NCBI RefSeq assembly: GCF_026810445.1
Contig: NZ_CP113949.1
Coordinates: 124,001-188,000 of the forward strand
DNA: 64,000 bases
Origin: Pseudomonas sp. BSw22131
Lineage (GTDB): Bacteria > Pseudomonadota > Gammaproteobacteria > Pseudomonadales > Pseudomonadaceae
Direction of reading: 5' to 3'
Numbering within the stretch: the stretch's first letter is position 1; every line of letters starts with the position of its first letter. Under the pieces are notes generated by a model that was not told where the DNA came from, made no database searches, and saw only the letters and a list, made by a program, of their open reading frames with translations. The position numbers and the translations under genes were made by a program. Of the stretch, positions 34,696-44,330 are shown piece after piece.

Positions 34696-35589
34696 ATGAG
34701 TAAAGTCAGTGTTTTGGTGGTGGATGACGCGCCATTCATTCGTGATCTCGTAAAAAAAGGGCTGCGTAATGCCTTCCCGGGCGTTCAGCTGGAAGACGCA
34801 GTCAATGGCCGTAAAGCCCAGTTGCTGTTGACCCGCGAGGTGTTCGACCTGGTGCTGTGCGACTGGGAAATGCCAGAGATGTCAGGCCTTGAACTGCTGA
34901 CGTGGTGCCGTCAGCAGGACAACCTGAAGACCATGCCCTTCATCATGGTCACCAGCCGAGGTGACAAGGAAAACGTGATTCAGGCGATCCAGGCCGGCGT
35001 TTCCGATTTCATCGGCAAGCCGTTTACCAATGAGCAGTTATTGACCAAGGTCAAAAAGGCGCTGCACAAGGTAGGCAAGCTGGAGGCGCTGATGACCGGT
35101 GCGCCGGCGCGCATGACGTCTGCGTTTGGCAATGACTCGTTGGGCGCGCTGACGGGTAATCGTCCGGAAGTGGTGACCACCTCGGCTTCGCCTGCACCTG
35201 CTCAGCCGTCGATCAGGCCTGCCGCACCCGTTGCGCCGTCGCCTGAGCCGAAGGGGCGCGGGCAAGGGCAACTGCGCTTGCCGAGCGGCACACAGCCGTG
35301 TGTCATCAAGGCGCTGACGCTCAAGGAAGCGCTGCTGCTGGTACGTCGCGGCGATATCTTGCCGCAGATCCTGGAAACGGCGGTGCTCGATCTGGAACAA
35401 GGTGAAAACGCCGAGGTCGCACGCCTGAATGGCTACCTGCATGCCATCGCCGCGTTCGAGCAGAAGCCCGACAGCGACTGGCTGCAAGTGACCTTTCGCT
35501 TCGTCGATCAGGACGCTCAGAAGATGGACTACCTGTCCCGTCTGATCGCACGCGGCACCGCGCAGAAGCACTTTATTCCCGGCGCTTGA
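34696..35589 (+). CDS. Response regulator: CheY-like receiver with PilZ-like C-terminal domain
   Basis: The 297-aa protein (ATG 34696, AGGAG upstream) has a receiver domain with Asp10/Asp11, the phosphorylation site Asp56 (LVLCDWEMPEMSGLE), and VTSRG and IGKPF completing the fold. A Pro/Ala-rich linker (~residues 155-190) joins a C-terminal ~100-residue domain (KALTLKEALLLVRRGDILPQ ... WLQVTFRFVDQDAQKMDYLS) that looks PilZ-like (ending with a hydrophobic strand and IxRLI helix), though the RxxxR c-di-GMP motif is not obvious. Its position after phoU suggests a link to phosphate control; no kinase gene is adjacent. Confidence 0.8.
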   Translation: MSKVSVLVVDDAPFIRDLVKKGLRNAFPGVQLEDAVNGRKAQLLLTREVFDLVLCDWEMPEMSGLELLTWCRQQDNLKTMPFIMVTSRGDKENVIQAIQAGVSDFIGKPFTNEQLLTKVKKALHKVGKLEALMTGAPARMTSAFGNDSLGALTGNRPEVVTTSASPAPAQPSIRPAAPVAPSPEPKGRGQGQLRLPSGTQPCVIKALTLKEALLLVRRGDILPQILETAVLDLEQGENAEVARLNGYLHAIAAFEQKPDSDWLQVTFRFVDQDAQKMDYLSRLIARGTAQKHFIPGA

Positions 35590-35610
35590 AGGCCCGCCGG
35601 CCATCGCTTT

Positions 35611-35740
35611 TCTGCAGGAGTGAATTTATTCGCGAGGCGCCGGGGCTGATTCAGCCCATGACGCCGCTTCGCCAACAAGTTGGCTCCTACAGAGGGGTTG
35701 GAGTGCTGCTGGTCTGTAGGCGCGAATTCATTCGCGTGGC
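35611..35740. repeat. Composite palindromic repeat copy 2, plus an extra REP
   Basis: 35611-35694 repeats the element at 17939-18020 (GAATTTATTCGCG, then CTGATTCAGCCCATGACGCC and GCCAACAAGTTGGC). A further REP (TGTAGGCGCGAATTCATTCG) follows at 35715. The 336-base spacer 35590-35925 otherwise holds only the promoter side of the peptidase gene: GATTGATACGG and ATCAATCGGC around 35843-35872 form a weak inverted pair. Confidence 0.75.
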
Positions 35741-35925
35741 GTCAGTGCGGCTCCGACGAAACGCTGTAAGGGGTGCATAGAAATTGCAAATCCCAGCGCA
35801 TCTGCCGCTGACGCGATTTCCTTGACGCTTGGTGTGTTGCCGATTGATACGGATGAGTCCTCATCAATCGGCATCGCTGTTAGTCTGGCCGTCATTCGCC
35901 CATCTCCCTGAACAGACGTATTCCG

Positions 35926-36828
35926 ATGCTCGAGCGCTTGCTGATCTTATGTGCTTTGCTGCTGACCGCCCAATCGGCATGTGCGTTCACGATCTATAAA
36001 TACACCGATGCCAACGGCGTTGTGTCGTTTACCGATCATGCAGTACCGGGCGCGGCGGTGCTCAAGTTGCGTGAGCGCATGGTCGAACGGATCGATCGGC
36101 AAGTGCGTCTGAACGTCAAGAAAGACAAGGGCGTCGACAACCTCTACGTGCGCAATGACCTTTACGCGCCAGTGGAAGTCGAGCTGAAACTGGCCGGGGT
36201 CAAAAATGTGCTCGGCGTTGCCGATCAGGTCATCCGCCGCACTGTTCCTGCACGCAGCACCGAGCGCCTGATCGCCTTGAGCCCCAAACAGGCTGGAATG
36301 GCCATGAGCTACAAGCCAAGCCTGCGCTCCATCGTCGGCGACCCACAACGCAGCTCGGGCTCGCTGGCTTATCGTTATCCGTTGCCATGGGTGGGCGGCC
36401 CGTTTCGTTTGAGTCAGGGCCCTAACGGTGCATACAGCCATTTTGGCGCCAAGAGCCGCTACGCCATGGACATCGCCATGCCCGAGGGCACGCAGATCAT
36501 TGCGGCGCGGGGCGGTACCGTGATCAAGACTGAAAACAGCCAGAGCGGCAGAGGCGCCAACCCTTCAGGCAATTTCGTGAGGGTGTTGCATGACGACGGC
36601 ACCATGGGCGTCTACCTGCACCTGATGCAGGGCTCGGTGGTGGTCAAGGAAGGGCAGCACGTGGTGGTGGGCAGTGCGTTGGGGCGTTCGGGCAACACCG
36701 GTAACAGCACCGGCCCGCACCTGCATTTTGTGGTGCAGCGCAACGTCGGGCTGGCGCTGGAGTCGATTCCCTACGAGTTTGCCCAACCGGTGCAGAGCCT
36801 GCCGAACTTTGCAGTGGGCGGGAATTGA
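35926..36828 (+). CDS. Exported M23-family peptidase with N-terminal DUF4124 domain
   Basis: The 300-aa protein has a signal peptide (first ~20 residues, ending SACA), then a DUF4124 motif (TIYKYTDANGVVSFTDHAVP) and a C-terminal LytM/M23 domain: SHFGAKSRYAMDIAMPEGTQ supplies the first His and Asp zinc ligands, and GPHLHFVV the HxH motif. Such enzymes cut peptide cross-links of peptidoglycan in the periplasm, or act as activators of other hydrolases when residues are missing; all ligands seem present here. It is located between the phosphate genes and a CNNM-type protein gene, with no visible operon partner. Confidence 0.88.
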   Translation: MLERLLILCALLLTAQSACAFTIYKYTDANGVVSFTDHAVPGAAVLKLRERMVERIDRQVRLNVKKDKGVDNLYVRNDLYAPVEVELKLAGVKNVLGVADQVIRRTVPARSTERLIALSPKQAGMAMSYKPSLRSIVGDPQRSSGSLAYRYPLPWVGGPFRLSQGPNGAYSHFGAKSRYAMDIAMPEGTQIIAARGGTVIKTENSQSGRGANPSGNFVRVLHDDGTMGVYLHLMQGSVVVKEGQHVVVGSALGRSGNTGNSTGPHLHFVVQRNVGLALESIPYEFAQPVQSLPNFAVGGN

Positions 36829-36857
36829 AAGACTGAGTGACGCTTCTGCGCGGAGGG

Positions 36858-36990
36858 CGTGGGAGCTCGGCTTGCCAGCGATGGGCTGCGCGGCGGCCCC
36901 AAAACCTTGCAACGCGGTTTGCCTGACACACCGCACTCACAGATTTTACTTCCGCTGCGCGGCAGATCGCCTGCAAGCATGGCTCCCACG
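36858..36990. repeat. Inverted REP pair between converging genes
   Basis: CGTGGGAGCTCGGCTTGCCA (from 36858) and GATCGCCTGCAAGCATGGCT followed by CCCACG (36965-36990) are inverted copies of the GTGGGAGC-type REP. They lie in the 209-base spacer between the M23 peptidase and CNNM genes. Confidence 0.7.
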
Positions 36991-37037
36991 GCCTCCGTCC
37001 AGAATCAACGGCGACCGGATTGCTCGGGGGCGTGGCA

Positions 37038-38378
37038 TCAATCCAGCTTCAACACCTTGGCCAGAACGATTTTCGGGCCTTTCATCTTTTTGATGATGAT
37101 GCGCAGGCCTTCGACTTCCATCACTTCCTCTTCTTCAGGCACCCGCTTGAGGCTGTCATAGATAAGCCCCGCCAGCGTTTCGGCCTCTACATGATCCAGA
37201 TCGATGCCCAGCAGGCGTTCGATCTTGAACAACGGCGTGTCGCCCCGCACCAGCAGTTTGCCTGGCTGATACGCGAGGATGCCGCGCTCGGCCTTACGGT
37301 GTTCGTCCTGAATGTCGCCGACCAACACTTCAAGTACGTCTTCCATGGTCAGGTAACCGATGACCTTGCCGTCGGCTTCTTCGACCAGCGCAAAGTGCGC
37401 GCCGCCCTGGCGGAACTGCTCCAGCAAGCGGGACAGCGGCATGTGCTTGGACACGCGCTCCAGCGGCCGGGTCAGCTCGGCGAGGTTGAACGACTCAGGC
37501 ATGTGATCCAGCGCGGCCAGCTCAAGCAGCAAGTCCTTGATGTGCAACAGACCGACAAACTCCTCCCGCTCCGCGTCGTATACCGGATATCGGCTGAATT
37601 TATGCCGACGAAACAGCGCCATGATTTCCTTGAGCGGCGCGTTGCAATCCAGCGTCACCAGGTCTTCCCGGGAGTTGGCCCAGTCGACCACTTCCAGCTC
37701 GCCCATCTCCACGGCAGACGCCAGTACGCGCATGCCCTGATCACTTGGGTCCTGACCACGGCTGGAGTGCAGAATCAACTTGAGCTCTTCACGGCTGTAA
37801 TGATGCTCGTGATGCGGGCCGGGCTCGCCCTGGCCTGCAACCCGCAGAATGCCGTTGGCGCTGGCATTGAGCAGGTAAATGGCCGGGTACATCGCCCAAT
37901 AGAAGAGGTACAGCGGCACTGCGGTCCACAGCGACAGCAATTCCGGTTTGCGGATCGCCCATGACTTGGGTGCCAGTTCACCGACCACGATGTGCAGGTA
38001 CGAGATCATGAAGAACGCAGAGAAGAACGAAATCCCCTTCACCACTTCAGGCGACTCCACTCCGACGGCTTCAAGCAAAGGTGCGAGCAAGTGCGCAAAT
38101 GCGGGCTCGCCGACCCAGCCCAGGCCGAGCGACGCCAAAGTAATACCCAGCTGGCAGGCAGACAGGTAAGCGTCAAGCTGGCTGTGTACGGTGCGCAGAA
38201 TCCGGCCTCTCCAGCCATTTTTCTCTGCGATGGATTCAACCCGCGTCGAGCGCAGTTTGACCATCGCGAACTCGGCAGCAACGAAAAAGCCGTTGAGCAG
38301 TACCAGAATCATTGCGAAAAGAATCATGCCGAAGTCGGCAAACAGGGAGGAGGCGCTTAAAGCAGGGGAAGGGTCCAT
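37038..38378 (-). CDS. CNNM/HlyC-CorC family membrane protein (DUF21-CBS-CorC)
   Basis: The 446-aa protein begins with a DUF21 membrane domain (MILVLLNGFFVAAEFAMVKL, GITLASLGLGWVGEPA, then VVGELAPKSWAIRKPE), followed by a CBS pair (residues ~215-335: VMALFRRHKFSRYPVYDAER, GLLHIKD) and a C-terminal CorC_HlyC domain. Family members transport or sense Mg2+ and related cations at the inner membrane. The start is the ATG at 38378; a longer frame runs to 38408. It is convergent with the M23 peptidase gene and upstream of it lies phoR on the same strand. Confidence 0.9.
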   Translation of the reverse strand: MDPSPALSASSLFADFGMILFAMILVLLNGFFVAAEFAMVKLRSTRVESIAEKNGWRGRILRTVHSQLDAYLSACQLGITLASLGLGWVGEPAFAHLLAPLLEAVGVESPEVVKGISFFSAFFMISYLHIVVGELAPKSWAIRKPELLSLWTAVPLYLFYWAMYPAIYLLNASANGILRVAGQGEPGPHHEHHYSREELKLILHSSRGQDPSDQGMRVLASAVEMGELEVVDWANSREDLVTLDCNAPLKEIMALFRRHKFSRYPVYDAEREEFVGLLHIKDLLLELAALDHMPESFNLAELTRPLERVSKHMPLSRLLEQFRQGGAHFALVEEADGKVIGYLTMEDVLEVLVGDIQDEHRKAERGILAYQPGKLLVRGDTPLFKIERLLGIDLDHVEAETLAGLIYDSLKRVPEEEEVMEVEGLRIIIKKMKGPKIVLAKVLKLD

Positions 38379-38475
38379 GATGGAGTTTTGCGGGTTCCGT
38401 GTGATCAAAAGAGGGCGCAGCCGCCCGGTAACAGGGGCGCAAGAGGCGCAATTTAGCGGCTATCCGCCAGCTTTG

Positions 38476-39777
38476 CTAGGGCTTGGTCATCTGGATCGGT
38501 GGGAAGTTGCAGATAAACACGCTGCCCTTGCCCATCACGCTGTTGATCTCAAGCGCGGCCCGGTGACGCAACAGCACGTGTTTGACGATTGCCAGGCCCA
38601 GCCCGGTGCCGCCGGTGTTGGACGCACGACTGGAATCGACGCGGTAGAAGCGTTCGGTCAGACGTGGCAGGTGCTTGCTGTCGATACCGAGCCCGTTGTC
38701 CTGAACGCTCAAATGCGCGCCGCGAGAGTCGGTCCACCAGCGAATGCGGATATTGCCGTCTGCTGGCGTGTATTTGACGGCGTTGAAGATGAGGTTGGAA
38801 AACGCGCTACGCAGCTCAGGCTCGCTGCCTTTGAGGCTGGTCTCGCTGTCGATTTCCAGCGTGATCTGTTGGTTCTTGTTGCCGGACAACTCCTGAGCGT
38901 CGTTGGTGATGCTGCGCAATAGCGCGGAGACTTCCACGGGCTGGTTGTCGGACGGGTAATCCGTCGCCTCAAGCTTTGCCAGCAGCAACAGATCGTTGAG
39001 CAGCGTCTGCATGCGCCCGCCTTGCTGGTGCATCTGTTGCAGCGCCCGGCCCCAGCGTGGATTGACCTCTTCAACGTTATCGAGCAGCGTTTCCAGATAG
39101 CCACAAATTACCGTCAACGGCGTGCGTAGCTCATGGGAAACGTTGGCGACGAAGTCTTTGCGCATCTGTTCCAGCTGGTGAATGCGCGTAACGTCGCGCA
39201 CGAGCATCAAATGCTCGTTGTTGCCGTAGCGGGTGATCAACAGCTGGATGCGCAGGCGATCACTGGCAGGCGAGGGGATTTCCAGTGGCTCGGTGTAGTT
39301 GTTTTGCTCGAAGTATTCTTTGAAACGCGGATGGCGCACCAGGTTCGTGACCGGCTGGCCGCTGTCCTGAGGTGTCTTGAGGCCCAGCAAGGTTTCAGCG
39401 GCGCGGTTCCACCATTCAAGGTTGCCCTCGCTGTCGAGCATGATCACCGCATCACGGAGCGCTGCGGTGGACTCCTGAACCCTGTCGATAACCGCCTGCA
39501 AGCGCCCGCGCACGCGCATGTCGCGTCGCTGCAGGTGATAAATACTGTCGAATACCTCGCCCCACAACCCATAGCCGTCAGGCGGTGGTTCGTCGGCTTT
39601 GTGATGGCGCAGCCAGTCGTGCAGGCGCAGCAACTGCTTCAACGTCCAGGCCAGATACAACGCCAGCCCGATGGCCAGACACCAGCCGTAGTGCCCGCTG
39701 ATCAAGCCCGCCAGCAGTGAGCCCGTGACCAAGAACAGCAGATGGCGAATCAGCGTGCCGTGCCAGTTGTGATTCAA
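38476..39777 (-). CDS. phoR: Phosphate regulon sensor histidine kinase
   Basis: The 433-aa protein has two N-terminal membrane helices, a short PhoR domain, a PAS domain (~residues 100-190: DAVIMLDSEGNLEWWNRAAE), the HisKA box FVANVSHELRTPL with His215, and an ATPase domain with the N box, DNGLGID (G1) and GTGLGLAIVKHVL (G2). It phosphorylates PhoB under phosphate limitation and is restrained by PstSCAB-PhoU. It follows phoB on the same strand by 54 bases. The domain order is that of E. coli PhoR. Confidence 0.95.
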   Translation of the reverse strand: MNHNWHGTLIRHLLFLVTGSLLAGLISGHYGWCLAIGLALYLAWTLKQLLRLHDWLRHHKADEPPPDGYGLWGEVFDSIYHLQRRDMRVRGRLQAVIDRVQESTAALRDAVIMLDSEGNLEWWNRAAETLLGLKTPQDSGQPVTNLVRHPRFKEYFEQNNYTEPLEIPSPASDRLRIQLLITRYGNNEHLMLVRDVTRIHQLEQMRKDFVANVSHELRTPLTVICGYLETLLDNVEEVNPRWGRALQQMHQQGGRMQTLLNDLLLLAKLEATDYPSDNQPVEVSALLRSITNDAQELSGNKNQQITLEIDSETSLKGSEPELRSAFSNLIFNAVKYTPADGNIRIRWWTDSRGAHLSVQDNGLGIDSKHLPRLTERFYRVDSSRASNTGGTGLGLAIVKHVLLRHRAALEINSVMGKGSVFICNFPPIQMTKP

Positions 39778-39831
39778 TTAAAACGCGTCCTTGTCCTGAG
39801 CAAACTGTCGGCAGCCGCCCCAAATGCTTGT

Positions 39832-40521
39832 TCAGCTTTTGGTAGAAAAGCGATAGCCGGTGCCGCGCACGGTTTGTACCAGATTCTCGTAGGCATCGCC
39901 GAGGGCTTTGCGCAGGCGGCGGATGTGAACATCAACGGTGCGCTCCTCGACATAGACGTTGCCACCCCAGACCTGATCGAGCAATTGCCCGCGAGTGTAA
40001 GCGCGTTCCTGGTGGGTCATGAAAAATTGCAGCAGGCGGTATTCGGTAGGGCCCATTTCAGCGGGTTTGCCATCGATGGTTACGCGGTGGCTAATGGGGT
40101 CGAGCAGCAGGCCGCCTACTTCGATTGGCGATTCACCATCGGTCGGGCCTGCACGGCGCAGCACAGCCTTGAGGCGGGCGACCAGTTCACGCGGGGAGAA
40201 GGGTTTGGTGATGTAGTCATCGGCGCCGACTTCAAGGCCCTGAATCTTGTTGTCCTCTTCGCCTTTGGCCGTGAGCATGATGATCGGGATGTCCCCCGTC
40301 AGCTCGTCACGTTTGAGTCTGCGGGCCAACTCGATGCCAGAAGTGCCAGGCAGCATCCAGTCAAGCAGGATCAGATCCGGTTTGCGATCAACGATGATGG
40401 CGTGAGCTTGTTGCGAATTCTCAGCCTCCATGCAGTCGTAGCCGGCCATTTCCAATGCAACGGCGATCATTTCGCGAATCGGTGCTTCGTCGTCAACGAT
40501 CAGAATGCTCCTGCCAGCCAT
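39832..40521 (-). CDS. phoB: Phosphate regulon response regulator
   Basis: The 229-aa OmpR/PhoB-type regulator has receiver Asp10/Asp11, phospho-acceptor Asp54 ([10 protein letters not shown]), Lys in [11 protein letters not shown], and a C-terminal winged helix ([40 protein letters not shown]). Phosphorylated PhoB binds Pho boxes; such sites precede pstS, pstC and phoB itself. The phoB-phoR order and 54-base spacing are standard. Confidence 0.96.
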   Translation of the reverse strand: MAGRSILIVDDEAPIREMIAVALEMAGYDCMEAENSQQAHAIIVDRKPDLILLDWMLPGTSGIELARRLKRDELTGDIPIIMLTAKGEEDNKIQGLEVGADDYITKPFSPRELVARLKAVLRRAGPTDGESPIEVGGLLLDPISHRVTIDGKPAEMGPTEYRLLQFFMTHQERAYTRGQLLDQVWGGNVYVEERTVDVHIRRLRKALGDAYENLVQTVRGTGYRFSTKS

Positions 40522-40574
40522 GCCTAGAACCTCTTGTCATTTAACTGTCTTGGGGCGCATTAGATAACGGAATT

Positions 40575-40592
40575 ATTGCAGTCGTGTGACAG
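40575..40592 (-). promoter_or_regulatory. Pho box upstream of phoB
   Basis: Reading the minus strand, CTGTCAC-ACGA-CTGCAAT gives the PhoB 7-4-7 layout about 55 bases before the phoB ATG, indicating autoregulation of phoBR. It also lies ~100 bases before the divergent gene at 40695. Confidence 0.8.
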
Positions 40593-40694
40593 GTTTCTGA
40601 GTCGCTGGCGGGAAAGCCTGATGTAGCGCTAAGCTTGAGGTCTTGTCCTACAACAAAGTTGTCCCACAACGACTACAAAAAGAGGATTCATCTG

Positions 40695-41075
40695 ATGGCT
40701 AAGTTTTCATCTTCCCTTCTTGGTCTGCTTGCTGCCGCAGCGCTTGCATCGTCTGGCATGGCGTTCGCCGCAGAACCTGCCATGACCAAGGACGGCATGC
40801 TGGTCGACCATAAAGGCATGACGCTTTACACCTTCGACAAAGATACCTCAGCCGGTAAGTCGGTTTGCAACGATCAATGTGCAACCAACTGGCCGCCGCT
40901 TACGGCATCCAGTTCCGACAAGTCTGTCGGGGACTGGACCGTCATCAAGCGTGACGACGGCGCATCACAGTGGGTTTACAAAGGCAAAGCGCTGTACACC
41001 TTCAAAAACGACAAGGCGGCTGGCGACAAAAGTGGCGATGGCAAAGGTGACGTCTGGCACATCGCTAAACCCTAA
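40695..41075 (+). CDS. Exported COG4315-type protein with two YTF repeats
   Basis: The 126-aa protein (ATG 40695 with AGAGGA upstream) has a signal peptide ending at GMAFA|AE. The mature part holds two repeats of the secreted-repeat family: GMTLYTFDKDTSAGKSVCND and GKALYTFKNDKAAGDKSG, with CNDQCATNWPPL between them. The function is unknown; related proteins are secreted or surface-attached. No lipobox is seen, so it is probably free in the periplasm. It is divergent from phoB and may share its Pho box. Confidence 0.88.
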   Translation: MAKFSSSLLGLLAAAALASSGMAFAAEPAMTKDGMLVDHKGMTLYTFDKDTSAGKSVCNDQCATNWPPLTASSSDKSVGDWTVIKRDDGASQWVYKGKALYTFKNDKAAGDKSGDGKGDVWHIAKP

Positions 41076-41112
41076 GCTCCTCAACCACTGATACGTGTGC
41101 GCTGGCCGGTGG

Positions 41113-42003
41113 TCAGCGCATTGCGTAGTCCAGGACGATCCCGACAAAAATCGCCAGCCCCGCCCAATGGTTATGCAAAAACGCCTTGAAGCAGACTTGA
41201 GGCTCGCGGTTGCGGGTTGACCAGAATTGCCAGGCGAAACATGCCGCCGCCACCAGCAGTCCCATCAAGAAGTACAGACCCAACTCAAAGCGTGCCCCGG
41301 CCAGCATCAGGCAGCCGAGCGCCAGGCATTGCAAGGTAATGATGATGACTCGATCCGCATCGCCGAACAGCACGGCAGTGGACTTGACGCCGATCTTCAA
41401 ATCGTCTTCGCGGTCTGTCATCGCGTAATACGTGTCGTAACCCACCGTCCACAACAGATTGGCGATGTACAACAGCCAGGCGGCGGCAGGCAAGTCGCCG
41501 GTCTGCGCCGTGAAAGCCATCGGCATACCCCACGAAAACGCTGCCCCCAGCACCACCTGCGGGTAATACGTATAACGCTTCATGAAGGGATAGCAGGCCG
41601 CCAGCGCCAGCCCTCCGAACGACAGCCAGATGGTGGTTGCGTTGGTCAGCAGCACCAGCAAAAAGCTTAAACCCACCAGAATGGCGAACAGCACCAGCGC
41701 CTCTTTACTGCTGACTTTGCCGCTCACCAATGGGCGTTGTTCGGTGCGTTTGACGTGGCCGTCCACTTTGCGGTCGGCGAAGTCGTTGATCACGCAGCCC
41801 GCAGCGCGCATCAGGATCACGCCGACCACGAAGATCGATACATTGGCCAGTGACGGTGAACCTTTGCCGGCAATCCACAGCGCCCACAAGGTTGGCCACA
41901 GCAGCAGATAAATACCGATGGGCTTGTCGACGCGGGTCAATTGCACGAAGTCCCATGCGCGAGGGTTCAGCCGGTTCAGGGATTTGAGTAGCGAAACGTA
42001 CAT
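41113..42003 (-). CDS. ubiA: 4-hydroxybenzoate octaprenyltransferase
   Basis: The 296-aa membrane protein has eight or nine helices and both prenyltransferase Asp motifs: [15 protein letters not shown] (NDxxDxxxD) and [20 protein letters not shown] (DxxxD). It attaches the polyprenyl tail to 4-hydroxybenzoate in ubiquinone synthesis. Its ATG overlaps the ubiC stop (TGATG), so the two genes are translationally coupled, and UbiC makes its substrate. A GCGCTG/CAGCGC hairpin overlaps the gene end. Confidence 0.95.
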   Translation of the reverse strand: MYVSLLKSLNRLNPRAWDFVQLTRVDKPIGIYLLLWPTLWALWIAGKGSPSLANVSIFVVGVILMRAAGCVINDFADRKVDGHVKRTEQRPLVSGKVSSKEALVLFAILVGLSFLLVLLTNATTIWLSFGGLALAACYPFMKRYTYYPQVVLGAAFSWGMPMAFTAQTGDLPAAAWLLYIANLLWTVGYDTYYAMTDREDDLKIGVKSTAVLFGDADRVIIITLQCLALGCLMLAGARFELGLYFLMGLLVAAACFAWQFWSTRNREPQVCFKAFLHNHWAGLAIFVGIVLDYAMR

Positions 42004-42587
42004 CAGCGGGGCTCCGCAACGAAGGGGGCAGCGAGTTCGATGGCGTGCCACAGCGTAGGCAGGAAGACTTCGGCGACCAGAATGCTCAAGCCTGAGCGGG
42101 TGAAGCATGAGCGACGAGCCCACAAGCCGTCTTGTGCACTATCGGCGGGCAACGAGGCTGCCGGATAGCGAGAGACTTGTAGCGGTCCGCGGATAAAAGC
42201 CTTGTCGCTGAACAGCAGTTCGCCAAGCGAGCGGGTGCCCAGTTTGTCCATGTGCAAGCCGTCCAGCTCCAGTGCGCTGCGAGCGGCAACGCTGCGCGCG
42301 AAGACCCAGGTTTCCCCATTGCCGCGCAGATACACTTCCCTGACCCAGCCTTCACTGCCTTCGGGCAGTTCAAGCGCCGTGCATTCATCCGGGCGCAATG
42401 TTTGCCAGCCTTCGTGCAGCGGCATGACGCTGAAGCCGTTATTGGATAAGCGGCTAAGGCGACGGGTCAGCGAGTCTTCGTTGAAGAGCCAATCGAGAAT
42501 CACAGGCTCGGGCGTGTCGGTCATCTGATCGCGCAGACGCCAGTTTTGGGACGCAAATGCAGGATTTTGCTGGATCACGGTGAGCAT
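42003..42587 (-). CDS. ubiC: Chorismate pyruvate-lyase
   Basis: The 194-aa protein shows the UbiC pattern: [36 protein letters not shown] (with the active-site Arg), [11 protein letters not shown] and LVAEVFLP. It splits chorismate into 4-hydroxybenzoate and pyruvate, the first committed step of ubiquinone synthesis. The upstream residues ([15 protein letters not shown]) fit the N-terminal strand of other Pseudomonas UbiC, so the longer start at 42587 is preferred over the ATG at 42524, although neither has a clear ribosome site. It overlaps ubiA by one base. Confidence 0.92.
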   Translation of the reverse strand: MLTVIQQNPAFASQNWRLRDQMTDTPEPVILDWLFNEDSLTRRLSRLSNNGFSVMPLHEGWQTLRPDECTALELPEGSEGWVREVYLRGNGETWVFARSVAARSALELDGLHMDKLGTRSLGELLFSDKAFIRGPLQVSRYPAASLPADSAQDGLWARRSCFTRSGLSILVAEVFLPTLWHAIELAAPFVAEPR

Positions 42588-42790
42588 TTATTGGCAGCAA
42601 TCGAGGCGCCGAGCTTAGCACGATTGGCCGTTTTCACTGACCAATGCGCCAGAGCCTTTGCGTCGATGAGGCTTGCGTCAAAGCCCTGCGATCAGTAAAA
42701 CGCCCTGACCCAGTTAATAATCAGGCGGCGCCGCAAACAGACTGGGCGCGTATCGCCGCCTGAGTTCATAAAGCCTGAGAGAACCGACCG

Positions 42791-42958
42791 ATGAAGAAGT
42801 GGCAATGTATTGTCTGTGGCCTGATTTACAACGAAGCCGATGGTTGGCCGGATGACGGCATTGCGCCCGGCACCTTGTGGCAGGACGTACCTGAAGATTG
42901 GCTATGCCCGGATTGTGGCGTCGGCAAAATGGATTTCGAGATGATCGAAATCGGCTGA
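42791..42958 (+). CDS. Rubredoxin
   Basis: This 55-aa protein begins [20 protein letters not shown] and has the two iron-binding CxxC knuckles CIVC and CPDC, with the typical [20 protein letters not shown] end. It is a complete rubredoxin, a single-iron electron carrier. The reductase gene starts 35 bases downstream, so the pair forms an NADH to rubredoxin electron path, in pseudomonads often used by alkane hydroxylases or in oxidative stress defence. Confidence 0.96.
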   Translation: MKKWQCIVCGLIYNEADGWPDDGIAPGTLWQDVPEDWLCPDCGVGKMDFEMIEIG

Positions 42959-42992
42959 TGCGTCACACCTTTTCATTATTCAGGAGAAACGA

Positions 42993-44141
42993 ATGAACGC
43001 ACCTGTCGTGATCATCGGCACCGGCCTTGCGGGTTACAACCTCGCTCGGGAATTTCGCAAGCTCGATGGCGAGACGCCGCTGCTGCTGATTACCGCTGAC
43101 GATGGGCGTTCGTACTCCAAGCCGATGCTGTCCACCGGGTTTGGCAAGAACAAGGATGCCGATGGCCTGAGCATGGCTGAGCCAGGCACGATGGCCGAGC
43201 AACTCAAGGCCCAGGTGCGCACGCACACGCGTATCAGCGGCATTGACCCGGGCCACAAAAGGCTCTGGATTGGCGAAGAATCTGTGCCTTATCGTGATTT
43301 GATTCTGGCGTGGGGCGCAGAAACGGTGCGTGTGCCGATAGAAGGCGACGCCAGTGATGCCATCTTCCCGATCAATGACCTGGAAGATTACGCGCGCTTT
43401 CGCCTGGCAGCGGCTGGCAAGCGTCGGGTGCTGATACTGGGCGCGGGCCTGATTGGATGCGAGTTTGCCAACGACCTGATACTGGGCGGTTACGAGGTTG
43501 ATCTGGTGGCCCCGTGCGAGCAAGTCATGCCTACGTTGCTGCCCACTGCGGTGGCGACGGCAGTGCAGGCCGGACTCGAAAGCATCGGTGCCCGGTTTCA
43601 CCTCGGCCCTTTGGTGACACGCCTGTCACGCGTTGAACAAGGGCTTGAAGCCCATTTGTCTGACGGCCAGGTGCTGGCTTGCGATGTGGTGTTGTCGGCC
43701 ATCGGCCTGCGCCCACGAATGGATCTTGCGGCAGCGGCAGGCCTGGAAACCGGCCGTGGCATCGTCGTTGATCGTCATCTGAAGACCTCTCATGCCAACA
43801 TCTTTGCGCTGGGCGATTGTGCCGAAGTGGATGGCCTGAACATGTTGTACGTGATGCCTCTGATGACATGCGCCCGGGCATTGGCGCAAACCCTGGCGGG
43901 CACGCCTGCTGCGGTGAAGTACGGGCCCATGCCTATCACTGTCAAAACGCCGGCGTGCCCATTGGTGGTTTCGCCGCCGCCCAAAGGCACTGAAGGCGTT
44001 TGGAGTATTGAAGGGCAAGGCGCGGACATCAAGGCGCTGTGCCACGACGATGCCGGAAACCTGCTCGGCTATGCGCTCACCGGTGCAGCTGTCATGGAAA
44101 AGCTGGCACTGAACAAGACATTGCCGGCTTTGCTGGCTTAA
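42993..44141 (+). CDS. Rubredoxin:NAD+ reductase, FAD-dependent
   Basis: The 382-aa flavoprotein has two dinucleotide-binding motifs: [20 protein letters not shown] at the N-terminus (FAD) and [20 protein letters not shown] near residue 145 (NAD), and the second FAD site [14 protein letters not shown]. Its position behind rubredoxin assigns it as the cognate reductase. AGGAGAAACG precedes the ATG. A coupled rubredoxin-reductase pair such as this is typical in Pseudomonas next to ubiCA. Confidence 0.93.
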   Translation: MNAPVVIIGTGLAGYNLAREFRKLDGETPLLLITADDGRSYSKPMLSTGFGKNKDADGLSMAEPGTMAEQLKAQVRTHTRISGIDPGHKRLWIGEESVPYRDLILAWGAETVRVPIEGDASDAIFPINDLEDYARFRLAAAGKRRVLILGAGLIGCEFANDLILGGYEVDLVAPCEQVMPTLLPTAVATAVQAGLESIGARFHLGPLVTRLSRVEQGLEAHLSDGQVLACDVVLSAIGLRPRMDLAAAAGLETGRGIVVDRHLKTSHANIFALGDCAEVDGLNMLYVMPLMTCARALAQTLAGTPAAVKYGPMPITVKTPACPLVVSPPPKGTEGVWSIEGQGADIKALCHDDAGNLLGYALTGAAVMEKLALNKTLPALLA

Positions 44142-44300
44142 ATACCGGTCGTTCTGTCGGATAAGCCGCGATTTTGTTCTCAGAAACGTCTGGCACGTAC
44201 TGGCGCAGCTCTCGGCAGCGTGCCATCCTCATTCGCGTCAGCCGCACCGTAGAGCCGTTGCGGCGCCTGCTCGCTGCTCAGGACGAGTAGCACGGCACAT

Positions 44301-44308
44301 AACAACAA
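44301..44308 (+). promoter_or_regulatory. Possible Hfq/Crc CA motif in the HU leader
   Basis: AACAACAA matches the AAYAAYAA motif bound by Hfq with Crc in Pseudomonas mRNA leaders. It sits 22 bases before the HU start codon in an A-rich stretch. Such short motifs also occur by chance. Confidence 0.3.
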
Positions 44309-44330
44309 AAAACCGTAAAAGAGGCTTCAT

